Shown here piece after piece: positions 8,165 to 15,642 of a stretch of DNA of 23,783 nucleotides; positions within the stretch are counted from its first letter, which is position 1, and the number at the start of each line of letters is the position of its first letter. The translations under genes and the position numbers were made by a program. The notes beneath the pieces are model-generated. The model ran no database searches. It saw only the letters and a program-made list of their open reading frames with translations, and was not told where the DNA came from. Source of the DNA: JBJXHC01 sp964538485 (GTDB lineage: Bacteria; Bacteroidota; Ignavibacteria; UBA10030; UBA6906); contig CAZIHJ010000045.1 of assembly GCA_964538485.1 (NCBI GenBank), positions 1-23,783 of the forward strand, in the 5' to 3' direction.

Positions 8165-8178
8165 GGCTGCTCATTTTC

Positions 8179-8580
8179 CTAGAGAATCATACGTTTTATC
8201 CCGTGTTTAATCAGCGGGACGTTGAAGTTGATCAAATACCCAAGCCGTTTGCCGGTAAGTTTGAGGTGACTGAGTAGTTGAGCTTGCCACACGGGGTTTA
8301 CTTCATCAACAGCTTTTAGTTCACAGACCACTAAATCATCAACAAGCACATCAAGCCTCAGACCCTCCGGGAAAGAGATGTTGTCATAGACAATCGGAAT
8401 ATCAAGTTGCCTTTTCACGGTATACCCGCGCTTTGTCAATTCATGACAGAAACAGACTTCGTATACTTTTTCCAGTAGGCCAGGACCGAGTTCTCTGTGA
8501 ACCGTATACGCAGAGTCGACAACCGCGCTACCAATCGCCTCTTCTCTTTCTGTCAGAGGCTCAAAGTTCTTTGTGTCCAC
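8179..8580 (-). CDS. GxxExxY family protein, PD-(D/E)XK nuclease-like
   Basis: This is a 133-residue member of the GxxExxY family, which often occurs in many copies in Planctomycetes, Bacteroidota and relatives and has no settled function. The name motif is G34-L-L-E37-K-V-Y40. A D77 ... E87-x-K89 set (RLDVLV ... CELKAV) fits the metal site of the PD-(D/E)XK nuclease fold, and the end KLTGKRLGYLINFNVPLIKHGIKRMIL is highly typical. The start codon is GTG at 8580, which forms the edge of the octamer repeat; AAGG in that repeat, 6 bases upstream, may be its ribosome-binding site. The first codons also carry an octamer (ACACAAAG). The gene stands between inverted octamer arrays, suggesting a cassette inserted between the ferredoxin and MBL-fold genes. 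Nuclease activity is an inference from the motif only. Confidence 0.9.
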   Translation of the reverse strand: MDTKNFEPLTEREEAIGSAVVDSAYTVHRELGPGLLEKVYEVCFCHELTKRGYTVKRQLDIPIVYDNISFPEGLRLDVLVDDLVVCELKAVDEVNPVWQAQLLSHLKLTGKRLGYLINFNVPLIKHGIKRMIL

Positions 8581-8604
8581 TTCGTGCCTTGGTGTCTTTG
8601 TGGC
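8569..8604 (-). repeat. Octamer array NCACNAAG, right end of the GxxExxY cassette
   Basis: On the minus strand the units are CCACAAAG, ACACCAAG and GCACGAAG; then TGG and a further ACACAAAG inside the coding sequence. The GTG start codon begins on the last base of the third unit. The array is the inverted counterpart of 8130-8164. Confidence 0.75.
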
Positions 8605-8615
8605 ACATCCTCATT

Positions 8616-8654
8616 AAAAAAGGCCGGCCCTGCGTACCGCAGAAAACCGACCTT
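8616..8654 (-). terminator. Rho-independent terminator of the ferredoxin / DUF309 operon
   Basis: Read on the minus strand, AAGGTCGG pairs with CCGGCCTT (8 bp, one G-T pair). An inner stem CTGCG/CGCAG has a three-base loop, and a run of T follows directly (8616-8621). It lies 28 bases after the ferredoxin stop and just before the right octamer array, so transcription from the ferredoxin genes should stop before the GxxExxY cassette. Confidence 0.8.
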
Positions 8655-8681
8655 TCAAAATTGCAGACAGTTTCTTTCTTC

Positions 8682-9026
8682 CTACGCCGTCTTTCTGAAG
8701 TGCGAGGTGCCGGCGGTCAATTCCGGAAACTCACGATCAGGGTGAAGTATGCGCGCACGCTCGAAGAGCTGTTCCTCGGTTTCAACATTGTTGGGGTCTG
8801 GAACACAGCAATCGACCGGACACACTGCCGCACATTGTTCCTGATCGAAATGTCCTACACACTCGGTACATTTCTCGGGCACGATGTAATAAAAATCATT
8901 GGAGATGGGGTCGTACATCTGTCCGCCATACTCAAACTGGACGCCGCCGGCATAGATGGCGACATTCGGGCATTCGGGCTCACATGCGCCGCAGTTGATG
9001 CATTCTTCCGTGATCATCGTTGCCAT
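8682..9026 (-). CDS. 2x[4Fe-4S] ferredoxin, YfhL-like
   Basis: This is a 114-residue bacterial-type ferredoxin. Cluster I comes from CINCGACEPECP near the N-terminus (C-x2-C-x2-C-x3-C-P). Cluster II comes from CTECVGHFDQEQCAAVCP, with the long insertion between the second and third Cys that marks YfhL / chromatium-type ferredoxins. GGAGGA at 9035-9040 lies 8 bases before the ATG. The gene follows the DUF309 gene at a gap of 34 bases and ends at a strong terminator, so the two form a short operon. It is a general low-potential electron carrier, and no partner enzyme is adjacent. Confidence 0.95.
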   Translation of the reverse strand: MATMITEECINCGACEPECPNVAIYAGGVQFEYGGQMYDPISNDFYYIVPEKCTECVGHFDQEQCAAVCPVDCCVPDPNNVETEEQLFERARILHPDREFPELTAGTSHFRKTA

Positions 9027-9034
9027 GCGAATCT

Positions 9035-9040
9035 TCCTCC
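9035..9040 (-). promoter_or_regulatory. Ribosome-binding site of the ferredoxin
   Basis: GGAGGA on the minus strand, 8 bases upstream of the ATG at 9026. Confidence 0.75.
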
Positions 9041-9060
9041 GTAATTAAAATTCTGCCAGT

Positions 9061-9426
9061 TCAGGAATCACTTGATCGTATCTGTGGAATTCTTGACTCA
9101 TCGAATACCGTTGCTTCACCGGTCAACAACATTTGTGATTCATGCAGACAGTCCCGCACTCGCCCGACAAATTGCAATGTGTCAACACCGTGAAATGCCG
9201 GAAGATAGTGTTCCAGCTTTGTCAGGGCTTTGGTGAATTGACTGCAAGCGCCTTTGTAGTTGTTATTGCCGAGATGGTAAAACCCAACCGCGGTTTGTAT
9301 CAGGCCCTGATAGAAAAGCCGATGACTTCCCGAGGTTTCCATCCACAATTCCTCCCACGTGTCATGCGCCTCGAAGAAATACCTGCGGTTGAATTCCCCA
9401 ATACCCCGTTCAAAGAGCCCTTCCAT
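9061..9426 (-). CDS. DUF309 domain protein
   Basis: This is a 121-residue all-helical protein matching DUF309: an N-terminal FNRRYFFEAHDTWEELWME block, then FYQGLIQTAVGFYHLGNNNYKGA and LTKLEHYLP. EAHxxWE and the QxAVGxYHxxxGN pattern are the family hallmark. The function is unknown; members are often metal-dependent-looking helical proteins of about this size. It is upstream of and co-directional with the ferredoxin gene. The ATG has no clear Shine-Dalgarno sequence. Confidence 0.85.
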   Translation of the reverse strand: MEGLFERGIGEFNRRYFFEAHDTWEELWMETSGSHRLFYQGLIQTAVGFYHLGNNNYKGACSQFTKALTKLEHYLPAFHGVDTLQFVGRVRDCLHESQMLLTGEATVFDESRIPQIRSSDS

Positions 9427-9557
9427 CTGGCGTGTAAACTAAGAAAAAGCACCGGGAATTGCAAGATCCGGCTCTCCCTTCAGGATAAAATATGCGCCGC
9501 GAGCACGCGAATGGAGGAACATTCCCTTGTTTCATCCGTAGAGAAAACTAGGCAACT

Positions 9558-9563
9558 GGAGGA
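9558..9563 (+). promoter_or_regulatory. Ribosome-binding site of the zinc-finger SpoIIE phosphatase
   Basis: GGAGGA lies five bases before the ATG at 9568. It fixes the start there. An in-frame ATG at 9511 and the open frame back to 9142 overlap the DUF309 gene and are rejected. Nothing further convincing was seen in the 141-base divergent gap 9427-9567, which must hold promoters for both directions; a TAAAAT at about 9485 is a possible -10 element. Confidence 0.7.
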
Positions 9564-9567
9564 TACC

Positions 9568-10599
9568 ATGGACACAACACTCTTGCAATACCTGAAAGAG
9601 AGCATTATGCAGCAGCGGGAGAATCTTGTCGAGTGGCTCAACGGCACCCCTGCTGACGTGAAGCAACTGCGAGTCGGGTCATCGGGAGAGCAAGCGGTTC
9701 ATGACAGACTCCGCCTGCTGTCCGCCGCGTTGCAGAAAGCTGAAGAAAAGACTCTCGGACTCTGCGAGGTATGCCACGACTATGTCGAGACAAGTCGCCT
9801 TGAAATGGACTACACAGCTTGTGTCTGTATCGAACATCTCACCGGCAAAGAACGATCAATGCTGGAGAATGATCTTGAGCTGTCTCAAAAAGTTCAACGG
9901 GCACTGTTGCCGCAAGGCATTCCAAAGATCCACGGATTGGAAGTTGCTGCGTTCAGTCGACCCGCGCGTATTGTGGGAGGCGACTACTTCGATTTCGTGC
10001 GTATGAAGGATGGATCCCACGCAATCGTCATTGCTGATGTCATGGGGAAAGGCATGCCTGCCAGTATGCTTATGGCAAGTCTGCAAGCTTCGCTACGCAT
10101 CATTGCTCCGGAGAGCGCTGAACCTGCGGATGTTGTTTCGCGATTGAATCATCTCTTTAACCATAACATCCGGCTTACCAAATTTGTCACTCTCTTCCTT
10201 GCCCGGTACGATGAGAACACACGTGTCCTTACATACTGCAACGCCGGCCACAATCCTCCACTCGTTCACCGCACCGATGGATCCGTCGAAGCATTACTCC
10301 CGACCGGTGCGGCAATCGGACTTATTGAACAGACGGACTTTTCACAGGGCAGAATCACACTTCACCCTGGCGACCGCGTTTTAATGTATACCGATGGCGT
10401 GGTGGAGGCGATGGACAATGATGAGAGACTGTTTGGCCAGGAGCGATTGGAAAAACTTTTGGAACAAAACCCCGGGAGTTCAGCCCACAATGTGATCCTC
10501 TCCTTGAAGGAACAACTTCAGAAGTTCTCAGGGGTAACCACACCCGAGGACGACACAACTATCATTGCGGTCAACGTGATAGAATCTTTGCACTATTGA
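9568..10599 (+). CDS. SpoIIE/RsbU-type PP2C phosphatase with N-terminal DksA-like zinc finger
   Basis: This is a 343-residue protein. Residues 1-62 are helical. Residues 63-95 look like the DksA/TraR zinc finger: GLCEVCH (C66, C69), then SRLEMDYTA matching the DksA pattern RRLEARPTA, and C87-I-E-H90 in place of the last C-x2-C. The finger is therefore Cys3His, with one extra Cys at 85. Residues 100-343 are a SpoIIE/RsbU metal-dependent Ser/Thr phosphatase: VQRALLP linker, GGDYFDF (D139, D142), IADVMGKGMPAS (D157), CNAGHNPP, MYTDGVVEA and PEDDTTIIAV. Such phosphatases usually dephosphorylate anti-anti-sigma factors (RsbV-like). The fused finger may sense redox state or bind partners. No RsbV/RsbW genes are nearby. 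It is divergent from DUF309 and convergent with metH. Confidence 0.92.
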   Translation: MDTTLLQYLKESIMQQRENLVEWLNGTPADVKQLRVGSSGEQAVHDRLRLLSAALQKAEEKTLGLCEVCHDYVETSRLEMDYTACVCIEHLTGKERSMLENDLELSQKVQRALLPQGIPKIHGLEVAAFSRPARIVGGDYFDFVRMKDGSHAIVIADVMGKGMPASMLMASLQASLRIIAPESAEPADVVSRLNHLFNHNIRLTKFVTLFLARYDENTRVLTYCNAGHNPPLVHRTDGSVEALLPTGAAIGLIEQTDFSQGRITLHPGDRVLMYTDGVVEAMDNDERLFGQERLEKLLEQNPGSSAHNVILSLKEQLQKFSGVTTPEDDTTIIAVNVIESLHY

Positions 10600-10645
10600 C
10601 CGTGACGGGATTTGAGAAGGGTCACCGTGCTTTCTGTTGCTGGGA

Positions 10646-13354
10646 CTACTCAAGAATCGGACTGAGCCACCTTTCCAATTCTCCGATCTCCATTGCTTTG
10701 CGTTTGGCGTAGTCTTCCAATTGATCCCGCTGAATTACTCCAACCCCAAAATACTGGCTCTGCGGGTGACCAAAATACCAGCCGCACACTGATGAGGCGG
10801 GGAACATCGCCAGAGATTCCGTAAGGGTAATCCCCGTTGTCTCGGTCGCTTTGAGCAAGTCGAAGAGCTTGTATTTCTCCGTGTGGTCAGGACACGCGGG
10901 ATATCCTGGTGCAGGACGTATGCCAGAGTATTTTTCTTTAATGAGATCGTCTTTGCCAAGGCGCTCGTCTTTTGCATAACCCCAGAAGTCCTTGCGTACC
11001 TTTTCGTGCAGACATTCGGCGAAGGCCTCTGCTAACCGGTCTGCTAACGCCTGCAACATGATCTTGTTGTAATCATCATGAGCTGCTTCAAACGCTTTGA
11101 TACGGGGCTCAATGCCATGCATGGTGACTGCAAATGCGCCAATGAAGTCCTGTTTGTTCAGTTCCTTTGGAGCAATGAAATCAGCAAGCGAGAAATTCGG
11201 CTGGTTTGTTCCCTTCTGCATTTGTTGTCGCAGGAATTCCAGCTTCACCGTTGATTTTTGAGTTTTGACTTCAACTTCATCATTGGTACTCGTTGCTTCC
11301 CACAATCCAATTACGCCTTTGGCCGTAAGCCACTTTCCTGCAATAATCTTATCCAACAGAGCATTGGCATCGTTATGTAATTTCGTGGCTTCGACCCCGA
11401 TCTTGGCATCTTTCAGAATGTCCGGGAAGTTGCCGTGCATTTCCCACGTAATGAAGAACGGCTTCCAGTCGATGTATTGTCGCAGCTCTCCAAGATCATA
11501 ATTGTCGAACGTCTTCGTGCCTGTGAGAGTCGGGACAACTGGTGTAAAGTCATTCCAATTAATTTTCACCTTGTTCTTTTTCGCTTCCGCGTACGGCAAA
11601 TAGGTTTTGGCAGACTTCTTACTGTCAAACCCCTCTTTCAGCCTGACGTACTCGGCTTTTATTCCTCTCAAGAATTCAGGTTTCTGTTCCTTGCTCAGCA
11701 GGGAGCCAGCAACGGTCACGCTTCGTGAAGCATCGAGCACATGTACGACGCCGTTGTCATATTCGGGGGCAATCTTTACAGACGTATGAATCCGTGAAGT
11801 AGTGGCGCCGCCAATCAACAACGGTTGTGTCATTCCTCTGCGCTTCATTTCCTTGGCAATATGTACCATCTCATCCAATGATGGTGTAATCAATCCGCTC
11901 AAGCCGATGATGTCCGCATTCTCTTTTTGGGCAGTTTCCAGAATCTTGTCCGTCGGCACCATGACGCCAAGGTCAACGATATCGTAGCCATTGCAACCCA
12001 ACACAACACCGACGATGTTTTTGCCGATATCGTGAACATCGCCTTTTACCGTTGCCAACAGGATTTTAGCGGCGCCAGCCCCCTCCTGGTTAACAGTGCC
12101 GGCAGCGATGTGTGCCTGTTTGCGCTGTTCCTTCTCTGCCTCGATGTATGGCGTAAGAATCGCTACGCTCTTTTTCATCACCCGCGCACTCTTCACCACC
12201 TGCGGCAAAAACATCTTGCCCGCGCCAAACAAATCCCCTACGACGTTCATCCCATCCATCAGGGGGCCTTCAATAACATCCAGTGGCTTGGGGTATTTCT
12301 GACGGGCTTCTTCTGTATCAGCGTCAATGTACTCCGTGATACCGTTAACGAGCGAGTGCTTCAGTCGTTCTTCCACACTGGTAGTACGCCACGTTTCATC
12401 CTTGATTTCAACTTTACCCTTTGCCCGCACTGTTTCGGCGTGGACGATGAGCGCTTCGGTTGCGTGATTCGTATCGTTGTTCCGGTTCAGCAGCACGTCT
12501 TCACAAAGCTGTCGCAGTGTTGGTTCTATTTCATCATACACTACCAACTGTCCCGCGTTGACGATCCCCATATCCATACCGGCCTTGATGGCATGATACA
12601 GGAAGACAGAGTGCATGGCTTCACGGACATGGTCGTTACCACGGAATGAAAACGAAACGTTGGAGACCCCCCCGCTCACCTTAGTCAGCGGCATCAAGCG
12701 TTTTATCTCTGCCGTGGCTTCGATAAAATCACGGGCGTAGTTATTGTGTTCTTCGATGCCGGTTGCAACGGCAAAAATATTGGGATCGAAAATAATGTCC
12801 TGAGGATTGAACCCAACCTGTTCAGTAAGGATTTTGTATGCCCGCTGGCAGATTTCCACTTTGCGTTTTTTTGTATCGGCTTGCCCCACTTCATCAAACG
12901 CCATGACCACAACGGCTGCACCAAAGCTCTGGCAGATGAACGCCTGATGGATGAACTTTTCCTCTCCTTCTTTCATGGAGATCGAATTCACAATACACTT
13001 GCCCTGCACGCACTTCAATCCGGCTTCAATGATCTCGAACTTGGAGCTGTCAATCATGATAGGAATGCGGGCTATATCCGGTTCACTCTGCAGAAGATTC
13101 AGGAAGGTCGTCATGGCACGAACCCCATCCAGCAGGGCGTCGTCCATGTTCACATCCAGCACCTGGGCCCCACTCTCAACTTGCTGTCGCGCTACGGTGA
13201 GGGCCTCTTCGTACTTGTTCTCTCTGATAAGCCGGGCGAATTTCTTCGAGCCGCTCACATTGGTGCGCTCACCAATGTTCACGAAGTTCGTCTCGGGACG
13301 AACCACCAAGGGTTCGAGACCGGAAAGGCGTAGGTAGGGCTTAATGGCGCTCAT
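10646..13354 (-). CDS. metH: Cobalamin-dependent methionine synthase, folate/B12/activation subunit (split MetH)
   Basis: This 902-residue protein covers the MetH regions after the homocysteine domain. They are the methyltetrahydrofolate (pterin) domain (about 20-290, NFVNIGERTNVSGS ... GVSNVSFSFRGND), the cap (about 330-420), the B12-binding domain (about 425-560, GDVHDIGKN with cobalt ligand H441), and the SAM-dependent reactivation domain (about 590-902, RPAPGYPACPDHTEK and YFGVGVIQRDQ). It begins at RLSGLEP, exactly where the interdomain linker of one-chain MetH ends. With the 337-residue upstream gene it sums to 1239 residues, the usual whole MetH length. The two frames differ by one base, so they cannot be one chain. 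No obvious Shine-Dalgarno precedes the ATG. No cobalamin riboswitch is seen in the 90-base gap upstream of the pair. Confidence 0.95.
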   Translation of the reverse strand: MSAIKPYLRLSGLEPLVVRPETNFVNIGERTNVSGSKKFARLIRENKYEEALTVARQQVESGAQVLDVNMDDALLDGVRAMTTFLNLLQSEPDIARIPIMIDSSKFEIIEAGLKCVQGKCIVNSISMKEGEEKFIHQAFICQSFGAAVVVMAFDEVGQADTKKRKVEICQRAYKILTEQVGFNPQDIIFDPNIFAVATGIEEHNNYARDFIEATAEIKRLMPLTKVSGGVSNVSFSFRGNDHVREAMHSVFLYHAIKAGMDMGIVNAGQLVVYDEIEPTLRQLCEDVLLNRNNDTNHATEALIVHAETVRAKGKVEIKDETWRTTSVEERLKHSLVNGITEYIDADTEEARQKYPKPLDVIEGPLMDGMNVVGDLFGAGKMFLPQVVKSARVMKKSVAILTPYIEAEKEQRKQAHIAAGTVNQEGAGAAKILLATVKGDVHDIGKNIVGVVLGCNGYDIVDLGVMVPTDKILETAQKENADIIGLSGLITPSLDEMVHIAKEMKRRGMTQPLLIGGATTSRIHTSVKIAPEYDNGVVHVLDASRSVTVAGSLLSKEQKPEFLRGIKAEYVRLKEGFDSKKSAKTYLPYAEAKKNKVKINWNDFTPVVPTLTGTKTFDNYDLGELRQYIDWKPFFITWEMHGNFPDILKDAKIGVEATKLHNDANALLDKIIAGKWLTAKGVIGLWEATSTNDEVEVKTQKSTVKLEFLRQQMQKGTNQPNFSLADFIAPKELNKQDFIGAFAVTMHGIEPRIKAFEAAHDDYNKIMLQALADRLAEAFAECLHEKVRKDFWGYAKDERLGKDDLIKEKYSGIRPAPGYPACPDHTEKYKLFDLLKATETTGITLTESLAMFPASSVCGWYFGHPQSQYFGVGVIQRDQLEDYAKRKAMEIGELERWLSPILE

Positions 13355-13382
13355 GAGTTAGATTCTTGATTCGAGCTTCCGA

Positions 13383-13410
13383 GAATTGCTGATTGCTCAT
13401 TGATCATTGC
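13383..13410 (-). repeat. Degenerate heptad array, NCAATNA type (copy 3), in the metH split
   Basis: On the minus strand it is GCAATGA, TCAATGA, GCAATCA, GCAATTC, four units in exact 7-base phase. The stop TAG of the homocysteine-domain gene (13410-13412) runs into the first base of the array. It shares a 19-base identical string with the array at 6866-6893 and fills half of the 55-base gap between the two metH genes. Confidence 0.75.
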
Positions 13411-14423
13411 TATAGTACTTCCTCCAGAACCGGCAATTGCCTCGGAGCAATATTTTTTACATGCTCTGCTATCTGTCGAATATGGTCCGGTGTTGTGCCA
13501 CAGCAACCGCCAACGATATTCACAAATCCCTCTTGAGCCCATTCCTCCATGAAGCGCGCAGTCTCGTGCGGCTGCTGATCATACTCGCCCATGGCATTCG
13601 GTAATCCGGCATTCGGATAAGCAGAGACATAGCACGACGCGAGTTGTGATAACTCTTCGATGTGTCCACGCATTTCCGCGGCACCCAATGCACAGTTCAA
13701 ACCAATGCTTATCGGTTTAGCGTGCATGACTGATGTATAGAACGCTTCGAGTGTCTGGCCGCTCAGCGTTCTTCCGCTTGCATCGGTAATGGTGCCACTG
13801 ATCATCACCGGTAATTCCTTCTTCCCGGTTTCGCGGAAATATTTCTTGATAGCAAAGATGGCACCTTTTGCGTTCAGTGTATCGAAGATCGTCTCAACAA
13901 GAAGAATGTCCACCCCGCCGTCAACCAAACCGGACACTTGTTCATAATACGCAGCGGCGACTTCATCAAACGTGACGGCGCGGAAGCCGGGGTTGTTGAC
14001 ATCCGGAGACAATGATAGTGTCTTGTTGAGTGGACCCAATGCGCCGGCAACAAAGCGTGGTTTCGATGGGTCTTTCGCCGTGTATTCATCGGCAGCAGCT
14101 CTGGCACATTTTGCGGCTGCCACGTTAAGCTCGTATGCCAGCGATTGCATTTCATAGTCGGCCATAGCAATTGCAGTGCTACTGAAGGTATTCGTCTCGA
14201 TAATGTCGGCGCCGGCTTCAAGATACTCTTTGTGAATGCCGATAATAACTTCGGGACGTGTGATGGAGAGGAGATCATTGTTCCCCTTGACATCGACGTG
14301 CCAGTTCTTGAATCTCTCGCCGCGGTAATCGGCCTCCTGGAGTTTGTGGCGTTGTATCATCGTACCCATGGCACCGTCGATGATCAGTATTCTCTCGTCA
14401 AGTAATTGCCGAAGTGTCTTCAT
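13410..14423 (-). CDS. metH: Cobalamin-dependent methionine synthase, homocysteine S-methyltransferase subunit (split MetH)
   Basis: This 337-residue protein is the homocysteine-binding TIM barrel of MetH, transferring the methyl group from methylcobalamin to homocysteine. The zinc and thiol-activating cysteines are C244 (GLNCALGAAE) and C307-C308 (GGCCGTTPDH), as in the family. It starts with KTLRQLLDERILIIDGAMGTMIQ. The gene precedes the B12/folate subunit and both should act as one complex. An AGG lies 8 bases upstream of the ATG at 14423. The stop codon abuts a heptad repeat array. A stand-alone homocysteine methyltransferase (MmuM/YitJ type) is less likely, because the second half of MetH follows directly. 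Confidence 0.94.
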   Translation of the reverse strand: MKTLRQLLDERILIIDGAMGTMIQRHKLQEADYRGERFKNWHVDVKGNNDLLSITRPEVIIGIHKEYLEAGADIIETNTFSSTAIAMADYEMQSLAYELNVAAAKCARAAADEYTAKDPSKPRFVAGALGPLNKTLSLSPDVNNPGFRAVTFDEVAAAYYEQVSGLVDGGVDILLVETIFDTLNAKGAIFAIKKYFRETGKKELPVMISGTITDASGRTLSGQTLEAFYTSVMHAKPISIGLNCALGAAEMRGHIEELSQLASCYVSAYPNAGLPNAMGEYDQQPHETARFMEEWAQEGFVNIVGGCCGTTPDHIRQIAEHVKNIAPRQLPVLEEVL

Positions 14424-14461
14424 GATTCATACCTGAAGTTGTTGTGATAACTAAAACAGCA

Positions 14462-14484
14462 ACGGCGAGCGATCCGCCCGCCGT
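14462..14484 (-). terminator. Probable terminator between the DipZ-like gene and metH
   Basis: ACGGCG-A-GCG / CGC-C-CGCCGT is a 9-bp GC-rich stem with one mismatch and a three-base loop. On the minus strand it is followed by TTGCTGTTTTAG, a short T-rich tail. It lies 29 bases after the DipZ-like stop and would end the fumarylacetoacetase operon before metH; the T-run is short. Confidence 0.5.
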
Positions 14485-14513
14485 CGAGACTCTCTATGAA
14501 ACTCACGGCTGGT

Positions 14514-15536
14514 TCAATTACTCGATACCATTTCCGGAATGATGCACGAGACAAATGCCAGTGAGTATAAGGCAAATCCGTTGCCATTCGTACTGAGCTT
14601 CAGCACATGCTCACCATATTCCCTGTTCTTGACGAGACTGAACATTCTGGGTTCATCCACTACAAAAAAACTCATGCCATCCCTGTCAATCCGGATATCA
14701 TCACCCTTGTTACTACTGGTGAGTGATTGTTGATCCTGGGTGACAAACACCCGGATGCCGGCTTCCCCCTCGGGTTTGATGACTGCATTCACCTCAAGAG
14801 CATGATAACTCAACATGATGTGTCCGTCCGTCCCATCGACCTGGATCAGACGAACACTGTTTCGATCATTCAACCAATTCCCGTCAACGTAGAATCGTCC
14901 GTCAATGTATATCTCCGGATCCTTGTATCCCACAATCGACTCCGGACTGTACCCTTCCACGTTGCCAAGAGTTCCTCGCACGTAACCAGTGTACAACTCT
15001 GGTGTTACACGGTAACATATTGCACCGGACCGGTCTTCCTCCCTCAACGGTTCCATTGGGAGCGGCAATTCCTCATCGAGGCCGGTGTCATAGAGAAGTG
15101 TCTGGATAGTGTGTTCGACCACTGAACAGTTGCCTTCACCCGTACTCTGGTAACGAATGTATCCATGTTTGTCAATCAGGTAAATCGATGGTAATTCTCT
15201 GCAGCCATATCGTGAGGCAATGAGACTCTCGTTGTCCATCACCACCGGATAAGTCATACCAAGCCGTGCAATCGCTTTCCGGACTTCTTCAGGATTTCTC
15301 CCGAAAGGAAACTTCGGCGTGTGTACTCCCACAACAACCAATCCGTATTGTTCATATTTCCGGTTCCATTCCTTGATATAGGGAATGGTTCTGAGACTGT
15401 GTACACAGGTATAGTCCCAGAAGAACACAAGGATAATTCTCCCCCGCAGGGCAGAAATGGGAACCGGCTCGGAGTTAAACCAGAAATCTCCGTACAACTC
15501 GTGGGCTTTTACGGTATGTGGACGAATATCCGTCAT
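14514..15536 (-). CDS. DipZ-like thioredoxin-fold protein with CxxS active site
   Basis: From the ATG at 15536 the protein has 340 residues; a GTG at 15545 has GGAG four bases upstream and is a fair alternative. The TlpA/DipZ thioredoxin domain (about 1-160) shows ILVFFWDYTCVHSLRTIPYIKEW, GLVVVGVHTPKF and LPSIYLIDKHGYIRY. The usual catalytic CxxC is C44-V-H-S47, so the resolving Cys is missing. Residues 190-340 (TGYVRG ... VDGNWLNDRNSVRLIQ ... GEHVLKLSTNG) match the beta-rich C-terminal domain of DipZ, but the CcdA membrane part of DipZ is absent. No signal peptide is seen. It lies 107 bases after fumarylacetoacetase on the same strand and may be co-transcribed. CxxS points to a thiol-trapping, isomerase or glutathionylation-sensing role rather than a disulfide reductase; this is inference. 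Confidence 0.8.
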   Translation of the reverse strand: MTDIRPHTVKAHELYGDFWFNSEPVPISALRGRIILVFFWDYTCVHSLRTIPYIKEWNRKYEQYGLVVVGVHTPKFPFGRNPEEVRKAIARLGMTYPVVMDNESLIASRYGCRELPSIYLIDKHGYIRYQSTGEGNCSVVEHTIQTLLYDTGLDEELPLPMEPLREEDRSGAICYRVTPELYTGYVRGTLGNVEGYSPESIVGYKDPEIYIDGRFYVDGNWLNDRNSVRLIQVDGTDGHIMLSYHALEVNAVIKPEGEAGIRVFVTQDQQSLTSSNKGDDIRIDRDGMSFFVVDEPRMFSLVKNREYGEHVLKLSTNGNGFALYSLAFVSCIIPEMVSSN

Positions 15537-15642
15537 GATATTCACATCGCTCCATTTGAATACACAGAAAATATATTCAAAGAGCTTCTGAATTGCAAGG
15601 AAAGGCCAAAACGACAGATCCAACAGAAGATTGAGACAGATA

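Noticed and set aside
8165..8178. Target-site duplication at the ends of the GxxExxY element
   Set aside because: The sequences just outside 8130 and 8604 share no direct repeat longer than about three bases.
9142..9567. N-terminal extension of the zinc-finger phosphatase
   Set aside because: It overlaps the DUF309 gene on the other strand, and GGAGGA directly before the ATG at 9568 fixes the start there.
10600..10645. Bidirectional terminator between the phosphatase and metH
   Set aside because: Only a 5-bp GTGAC/GTCAC stem with a 13-base loop and no T-run on either side.
14424..14513. Cobalamin or SAM riboswitch upstream of metH
   Set aside because: The gap is only 90 bases and holds a terminator-like hairpin; no B12-box or SAM-riboswitch core was recognised.
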